A stretch of 64,000 nucleotides of DNA, from positions 21,991,499 through 22,055,498 of the forward strand of contig JALGQZ010000015.1 in assembly GCA_023105745.1 (NCBI GenBank). Reading direction: 5' to 3'. The position numbers and the translations under genes were made by a program. The DNA is from Austropuccinia psidii. Taxonomy: Eukaryota; Basidiomycota; Pucciniomycetes; Pucciniales; Sphaerophragmiaceae. Shown here piece after piece: positions 57,686 to 64,000 of the stretch; position 1 is the first letter of the stretch, and each line of letters begins with the position of its first letter. Under the pieces are notes generated by a model that was not told the origin of the DNA, ran no database searches, and saw nothing but the letters and a program-made list of their open reading frames with translations.

Positions 57686-58464
57686 TTTTTTATGGTGCTT
57701 GGTGGGGAGGGGAATTAGCAAAGGTAAGTCCCACTCCTGGTATGCACCTTTAGGGGTATTCTACTCTATTCTGTTGTAAACATCACCTTGGCCACTCTGT
57801 GAGCATTCTGCAATTTTTGGACACAGATCTTTGGCCTGGCTTTCAAAATCAATTCCAAAATTATGGCCATTTTTCACTTGGGCAAATGGACCATTCATTT
57901 TTTCATTTCACTTGCAAGTCTTTCCAATTCCAAGTCATTCCTTCAATAAATTCATTTTCTTTTATGGCACTGGCAGGAGTGGTAATTACCAAAGGTAAGT
58001 TCCTCTCCTGGTGTGCACTTCCCTGAGGGGTCTACAATCTGTCAAAACATCACTTTGGCCACTTTGTGAGCACCTAGCATCAAATTTCTCTTTCCAGGTC
58101 CTGGGCCAATTTAAAAATCAGTTATCAACCTCTGTGATGAAGATTGGAACCTCCTCAAGTTGCATTTCTTTTATCTTTTCTTATTTTCATTTTCATTTTT
58201 TTGTTTTTATTTTTATTTTGATATTAAATATTCTCTTATTATGTCAAATTTCACGTCAAGATTATCATTCATTTCATTAATCATCAAATCTTGAAGCCAA
58301 TGTCAAAAGAAGATCAAGCAAGTCCCACATCATATGCCAACATTTTGATACCAGTATCAAATTTATTTTTCTTAAGTGAACTCCTCATTATCCTTCTCTC
58401 ATAAATCTTTCCAATAGCCTCAACAGGCTTCACCTTGTATTGGTGCTCAGGAGCTCACCATTTC
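57686..58464 (+). repeat. 3' non-coding region of element E with an imperfect direct repeat
   Basis: Two related segments start near 57712 and 57977. They share CAAAGGTAAGT, CTCCTGGTRTGCAC, GGGGT and CATCAC.TTGGCCACT.TGTGAGCA over about 95 bases, 265 bases apart. Each contains a consensus splice donor, AG|GTAAGT. No coding sequence. Confidence 0.65.
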
Positions 58465-58478
58465 AAGGTGGGAGGTAC
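58465..58478 (+). other. Polypurine tract of element E
   Basis: AAGGTGGGAGGTAC touches the 3' LTR start TGTCAAAACC. Confidence 0.65.
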
Positions 58479-59986
58479 TGTCAAAACCATGGAAATTCAC
58501 CCTCTTGGAATTGGATATGGCATATCCATGCCATATCCAATATATGGCAATTTGGCCATATCCATAATCATTGGCCAAATTGGCCATTGTCATTTCTTAT
58601 GGCCTTAATGGTCATTTTATCATCTTGGGCAAACCAGGCCCCTTCACCATCATCAAGCCATTATAGGCTGTCTCTGTGCTTTTGGGAATCTTGGGTAATT
58701 TCCATGCAACAGGGAAAATACAGCCCAAAAGCCTGTATTTGGCTCTTTAAGCTTTAAATACAGTTTCCGCACATTTTGTGCATTTGGCTGTATTTAGCCA
58801 TTCAGGCCATATTTCTCATGAATTATGTGAAATATGCCCAAAAGGCCATATCACGCCTTTTGGGGCTTAATTTCCATTTTTGTGCATTTTTCTCATTGTT
58901 TGCGCACTTTGCGCAAATACAGTTTTTAAGCTGTATTAGCTGTATTTGGCCAAATACCCCAAAAACCACTTTATCACTTCTGAAGCTTCCAAAACCCATA
59001 TTTCATTCATATCCTCCTGGCATCAATCCAAAAGACCTTTGCCCATTTCAACCTTCAATAACCAAAAGTGCCACATATGGTGTTATACACCATTATGCAT
59101 CTTTTTTCAGAAGAAATCCAATGGTGGCAATTTCAAATGGTTATTTCAACTTTTCAACCAGTCATCAAGGCACACTTTCCAGAGGATTCATCAAGGCTCA
59201 ATGGCAAGTGTCATAATCTCAAATACCAATGACGCCATTAAGCAATCAATGCTTATTTGCACTCACAGTATTCCTCCAAGGGAATACTGGCTGTTCATTC
59301 TCAAGGGATATTCAAGAGGCAGTTCCAAAACAATGTGTCAAGGGTCAATGCTCCACCAATGCACCTTGGCAACCCAATTCATTCAGTACAGTCTTAATTC
59401 ATCAAGACCTGTATTTTCAATCATACATCATGGGAAAATCATTCAACACAGTTCATTTCCCAATCTGGCAAGGTATACACTCCGTCAGACAATCAATACA
59501 GCTTCCAGTATTCAATACAGGACCACTGCTAGCCTGAAGGAGTCAAGCTCTCAACTTTTCACATATACCAGCCTCCTTTGACCCTGGGGGGATTTTCCCC
59601 CAGTTCATTAATATATTTTGATTTTATTTTATCTTTATTTATCTTACCATTTTTGTTAAGTGAATACTGATATTATCAAGTCAGTCATTTAGCACCTTTT
59701 CTCTTTTGTTTCTTTGCATGACAATTGATATTTGGTGGTCAAACTCTTACCAACTCCATTGTTCATTTTGGCAGGTTGAAACAGTGATTAAGGACTTACT
59801 TGGTTGGCTCTTTGGCCATTTGGCTTCCCATTTATCTTGTTGCATCTCATCTTTGTACTTCCATTCTTCTTAGAGAAATTTATTCTTTTATATTATTTTC
59901 TTTATTCTTTGGAGTATTCCAAGTGAGTTCCCTGATTGCCGAGTGCCAGCCCACTCTTGTTTTTCTGTCCAACAGCCCCTGTGACA
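58479..59986 (+). repeat. 3' LTR of element E
   Basis: 1508 bp, TGTCAAAACC to CCCCTGTGACA, the same length as 28153-29660 with scattered substitutions. Confidence 0.92.
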
Positions 59987-59991
59987 CGTGG
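59987..59991. repeat. Target-site duplication (CGTGG), right copy, element E
   Basis: It pairs with CATGG at 28148-28152, one mismatch. Confidence 0.7.
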
Positions 59992-60265
59992 TTGGGTATA
60001 TTGATAATTTCAACTTCCCTTTACATAACTACTTTTAGATGACACTTGTTAATTAAAAGTTAATATGTGAGATACTGGTATACAAACAGTATACCATAAA
60101 TCCACAAGCTGTATTTTTTGACATGTGGTTGATAATTTCAATTGCACTGTCATAATACAAGGGTATAATATAGAAATATATTTCCCAGAGGCCATTCTTA
60201 GATGTTCAAACACATTTGAAAAAGGCTTAAATGACAATAAGCCCTCTTTTTCCTGTTCTATTCAG
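59992..60265 (+). promoter_or_regulatory. Leader of element D with 3' splice site
   Basis: It matches the element A leader, for example GGTATACAAACAGTATACCA near 60080-60100. It ends in CTCTTTTTCCTGTTCTATTCAG, a strong pyrimidine tract and acceptor at 60263-60265, followed by TG. Confidence 0.65.
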
Positions 60266-61334
60266 TGGAAGAAAACTTCATACCACTTGAAACCCAGTCA
60301 CAGGCCAACATACTAGGGACATCCTCAGAACCAGAGAGAAGCAAAGGGAAAGGAAAGAGGCACAGTGAAGGCCTTATCACAACTAAGAAGGGGACAACAA
60401 TTTCCACTAAGAGGAGGAGAAAACCACAAAACTCTGCATCAATACAAGGTAAACCAACCTTAATCACTTTTACTGGGAATATTACAATCACTAACCCAGT
60501 TGTAACCCCTAAAGGAAAATTTCCAAAAGCAGTAGACAACAAATTTGTACAAGGCACAGTAAAAGGTAAATACCCAAAGAAAATTAAGTTTTTGACTGCT
60601 TGCAAACACTGATATGTCACATGTAAACCTCAGAAACCTTGGAATCCCAAGTAACCAGCCAGAGGACAGAAAAGGAGTGTCCAGAACCAGAAGGCCTGGA
60701 AGAGGAAACCTTGGACATAGTGGTGGATGGCAAGACATTGAGGGAAATCATACCCATTCTGCCATTCACATTCCAATTCAACAGAAACCTCAAACCAGAG
60801 GACTGGAAGGATGTGGATGAAGTTCTTCAGCTCCACTAACTCTTCAAACACCTTTTTAAATGGAGCATGGACAACAAAAGGTTCAACCTAGCATCCCACT
60901 GGGAAGAACTTGAAGCAAGCTTCCAGAAGATATGTCTCAAAAAGATAGACTTAAAATACCTTATGGTAATTACCAAAGCTTGGAATCCCACCAGAAAGTT
61001 CAAACTTCTGGAGGAGAGGGAATTCAGGATAAGGGAGAATCAAGCCACTATCCCAGCTATAGAAGAACAGCTGACCCAGACAGGGAATACTCGGATTCCT
61101 TCAGGATCACAAGGAATAGGCCAACCCAGCTCTCCAGTAGCTTCACACCATTCAGGCTCCAAAAGCGCAGTGGCCAAGAGTCACCATTATTCACAATCCC
61201 AGGTAGTTTCCCGGAGAAGACAAGGATACAAGGGCAAAAACAAGACCTCTTTCAACCAAAGGCAGAGAGAGTCAGACCCAATGTTCCAGAAGCTGTTGGA
61301 CTTGGTGAAAAAAGAACACAAGAGCCAGAAATAG
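60266..61334 (+). pseudogene. Pre-gag accessory gene of element D
   Basis: Exon 1 (60266-60565) is open: EENFIPLETQSQAN, a Lys/Arg-rich middle (SKGKGKRHS, TKRRRKPQNS), then LITFTGNITITNP. The donor is AAAAG|GTAAAT and the acceptor CCTCAG at 60633. The 68-nt intron keeps frame and has the same length as in element A. Exon 2 (60634-61334) gives ETLESQVTSQRTEKECPEPE, FQFNRNLKPEDWKDVDEVLQ, WSMDNKRFNLASHWEELE and a basic tail ending LLDLVKKEHKSQK. A single TAA at 60837 interrupts it. The gag ATG at 60614 lies in the intron. No known domain is recognised. Confidence 0.65.
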
Positions 61335-62664
61335 TTGTATATACTTCTAGAATAAGTAGCCCTATTAATAGAAATATTACCCCCACTCAGACAGCACATA
61401 ATGTTGTTACACCTGAAAGTAACTTAAACAGTTATAAAATGTGGTCACAAAAGTCTCAATTTTCAGTGAGAACTCAAGAATCACTTGATGATTTTGAGAG
61501 GATAAATAAGAGGTCTCAAAGAAATGCAATCTTACAAGAGGCTATGATTAAAACCATCCAAGAGAGCTGTGCTCAATTGAGCAAAGCCTTTGAACAAACC
61601 AACAAAAGACCCAATGAAGTCTTTGAAGAGAAACATTACTTCCAAAGGGACACCAATTTTCTGGATCAAGACATAAAAAAATTGTTTAATGTCTACCAAA
61701 ACATGAAGACCCAACCAGAAGGCCATGCTTTGGAGAATTCATACCACCAAAAAGACATCAAATCAGATTCCCTATTGGTGAATAAGGCAAGATCTCCATC
61801 TCAATACCAAGAGGGATATATGATGTCTTATTCTGGGAAGGAAGCCTTGAAACAGCTTCCAGCGGCCTTGAGCGGGCCCAAATTCTCTGAAACAGGATAA
61901 TATGATCATATGGAGCTCATTGACTAGATTTATTGACTCTTCATTGATGTACCAAACATACCAGCTTACTGGATTACTTATAGACTTAATACAGCATTCA
62001 AAGGTCATGCTAGTATATGGTACACAGAGATGAAGTAAATCCATGGCAGAAGAAAGTGTCCATGGTGGAAGCTTCAGATTATCCAAAAGCACAGAAATGG
62101 TAATTGGATATGGAAAAAGAAAATTTCATTTGGAAATGAAAAGTACTCTGTGGACAAAGATCCATATGGCTAGTGTCTTAGAAAGTCTAAAAGACTTGAA
62201 GTCATTGATCCTCAAATGAATATTCAGATGAAGAACCACGAACTGCTGACACAAATGCCAGAGGAACTAAAGCATGCAGTAAAATGCAGATGCAACCATA
62301 TTGGCACTCTAGATGACATTTCAAACAATTTACAAGATGTAAGGAAAAGAACAAATATAGGGAAATATTCCCCATATAAGAGCAGTGGTTTCTAAGAGAA
62401 ACAACCTTTCAAAGTTGAGCTCAAAGACAGACCCAGAGAAAGGGTGGCAGAAGTGGCTCAGAAGGAATTTTGTTTTTCACAACTGTGGTTCAACAGACCA
62501 TTATTCTAACAACTTTCAAAAGGAAAAGAAGAAATTCTATACCATTTAGAAAGTCCCAGAGGAGGAATTCTCAACAGAGGATTCTCAATCAGACTCTATG
62601 GGTGATGCCATCAGAGAAAAACCTGATGATGACCAAGACCCAAGAGAAGAACTTCTAGTGGAAT
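60614..62664 (+). pseudogene. Gag of element D
   Basis: The frame starts at the ATG at 60614 (MSHVNLRNLGIPSNQ) inside the pre-gag intron. Stops come near 60818, 60855 and 60910, then a long open part runs to 61900 (FTPFRLQKRSGQES, SFLDQDIKKLFNVYQNM-like, KEALKQLPAALSGPKFSETG). Further stops cut the capsid region (YDHMELID, HASIWYTEMK). The nucleocapsid near 62470-62520 is shifted and its zinc knuckle is degraded. Collinear with the element A Gag. Confidence 0.8.
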
Positions 62665-63300
62665 AACAAGAGGAAACACCACTGGAAATTCAGGACATAT
62701 AGCTGGAAGCAGGCATGCCACAGGACACTGCAAATAGGAACCTGTGTAAACACACACAATATGCACAGACATTCCTAGTTACACCTACTAAATGAATCAA
62801 ATACATACATGGGACAGCCACAAGGATGACTGTTTGTATTTACAATGCTCAACACCCATTTATCATTGACAGTGGAGCACATTCCTCAATAGTGGCCAGA
62901 AATTATCTGAATCACCACGTCCCAAAATGGGGAAAACAGCTCTTTCCAACCAAGGCAAAGAGCTTCAAAATTGCATCAGGGAAGATGAAATCCATTGGGA
63001 AAATTATCAAAGAGATAATTATAACCAATGGGAAAGTTAATATCAGACTTAACCCAGAGTTTTTTGTGCTTGAAGATGCCCACATCCAAGGGTTTTTACG
63101 GGGGACAGACTACCAGAGGATGTATGGAATTGATATTTACAATAGTAAAATCAGGCACATTACCATTGGGACAAACAAGGAAAAGAAACTTTCACTCGTC
63201 ATATATCAAATACCTACCCATGACCCTCTAGAAGAACTACTTAATAAATTCAGAGACAGTCAATTCAGCACTACCATGACCAGTAAACAGAAACTTAGTG
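62665..63300 (+). pseudogene. Aspartic protease of element D
   Basis: The motif FIIDSGAHSSIVARNYL (near 62860) keeps the catalytic Asp that is Glu in element A. QGFLRGTDYQRMYGIDIYN and IRHITIGTNKEKK follow. The stretch 62826-63356 is open, so the protease fold itself is nearly intact, but upstream Gag stops prevent its synthesis. Confidence 0.8.
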
Positions 63301-64000
63301 TACTGAAAATACTGAGGAAAAATAGACCAGAATTTTCCATTGGTACAGAACCATGAGGCAAAATCAGAGACCATGATGTAGAATGATATCTGGATGTGAA
63401 AAGACCCTATCTCCCCATTCTGAGAAACATCCATACCCAAAAAGTCTGGAAAGTAGGAAAGAAATTGAGAAACACATCAATAAACTCCTAGACATGGATG
63501 TCATCAGGAAGATAGGACACAATGAAATAGTGGAAATAACAACTCCTGTCCTTATCATTTGGCATTATGGCAAATCTAGGTTGTGTGGGGCCTTAAGAGC
63601 TCTGAGTAAAGACACAAAAGCAGACAGATACCCTATACCTAGCATACCTCATGCCCTAGATAAACTGAAAAAATCCTAATATATAACCAAGATAGATTGT
63701 ATGAAATTTATTCACCAGAATGGAGTTAAAACAAACTCCATCAGATTACTCAGAATCATATTCCATATAGGCATATAAGAGTAAACCAGGATGCCATTTG
63801 AAATCAAAAATGCACCAGCCCACTTCCAGAGGATAATGGACACAATATTTCAAGCAGAAATCTACAAAGTCTGGATGGTATTATATATTTAAAACATCAT
63901 CATATACTCAGAGACATGGGAAGGCTATGTGCAGTATATAGGCAGAGTAATAAGTAAATGCACACCCATTAATATGAAAATTCCACTTAAAAAGGGAAAT
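63301..64000 (+). pseudogene. Reverse transcriptase of element D (cut by window end)
   Basis: RT blocks are visible: LRKNRPEFSIGTEP, ESRKEIEKHINKLLDMDVIRKIG, KSRLCGALRALS, ADRYPIPSIPHALDK (the segment deleted in element A), ITKIDCM, IKNAPAHFQRIMDTIF. The catalytic box reads Y-I-stop-N near 63885, so both Asp are gone. Several TAG/TGA/TAA codons are present. RNase H and integrase are outside the window. Confidence 0.85.

Larger units (their letters stand above)
28153..59986 (+). mobile_element. Element E: Ty3/Gypsy chromovirus, interrupted by DNA transposon F
   Basis: Two LTRs of equal length (1508 bp), each with TGTCA...TGTGACA ends, bound leader, gag, protease, RT, RNase H, integrase with a chromodomain, and a polypurine tract. 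Near-matching 5-bp duplications (CATGG/CGTGG) flank it. It was inserted into the leader of element D. The F transposon splits its gag. The LTRs differ at many positions, and the coding region has several stops, so it is an old dead copy. Confidence 0.92.
59992..64000 (+). mobile_element. Element D: Ty3/Gypsy family 1 copy, continues past the right edge
   Basis: Leader, pre-gag gene, Gag, protease and RT are collinear with element A and very similar in protein and DNA. The 5' end lies beyond the left edge of the window because elements C and E are inserted in its leader. The rest of pol and the 3' LTR lie beyond the right edge. Many stops show that it is old. Confidence 0.88.

Noticed and set aside
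58946..59581. 211-codon frame inside the E 3' LTR
   Set aside because: The same region of the 5' LTR has this frame broken by substitutions. It encodes low-complexity residues and overlaps the LTR repeats.

Overview
The window looks like genomic DNA of a rust fungus. It is very AT-rich, has short GT-AG introns of about 50-80 nt, and consists almost entirely of transposable elements. The Gag-Pol proteins of the three main Ty3/Gypsy families look like those I associate with the myrtle rust Austropuccinia psidii, which has a very large repeat-filled genome. That species name is an inference from family resemblance and was not tested by any search. No tRNA, rRNA or CRISPR was seen. No ordinary host gene was seen in its native place.

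Layout. Nearly the whole window is one nest of insertions. Element D is the oldest; it belongs to family 1 and lies on the plus strand. Its leader is visible at 28017-28152 and resumes at 59992, and its gag-pol then runs off the right end. Element C (family 2, plus strand, 1-28016) was inserted into the D leader. Only the last 71 bases of its 5' LTR are inside the window. Element A (family 1, minus strand, 4856-24566) was inserted into the C pol gene with a 5-bp target duplication. Element B (family 2, minus strand, 10090-20186) was inserted into A, also with a 5-bp duplication; its LTRs are the same length and nearly identical. Element E (a chromovirus, plus strand, 28153-59986) was inserted into the D leader. 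A 22.3-kb CACTA-like DNA transposon F (31096-53431) was inserted into the E gag gene, with CACC...GGTG termini, a 3-bp target duplication and 61-bp imperfect inverted repeats.

The F element carries decayed genes: a SNF2-family ATPase, three unknown spliced or broken genes, the C-terminal half of a CACTA/Plavaka-like transposase, a TET/JBP-type 2OG-Fe(II) dioxygenase, an intron-containing RhoGEF fragment, a copia-like LTR and a fragment of mitochondrial-type adenylate kinase. Chromatin and DNA-modification genes, plus captured host genes, therefore sit inside one mobile unit.

The most striking pattern is in families 1 and 2. All four copies (A, B, C, D) share an extra pre-gag gene. It starts after a leader 3' splice site of the form AG|TG, so an upstream exon ending in A would create the AUG. 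A short second intron then joins it in frame to a long open frame that overlaps gag by roughly 470-700 nt. In every copy the gag AUG lies inside that second intron, so splicing would switch the RNA from Gag-Pol to the accessory protein. The copy in B is fully open (about 282 codons), although the B gag-pol frame has three nonsense codons. Most other genes in the window are broken by stops or frameshifts.
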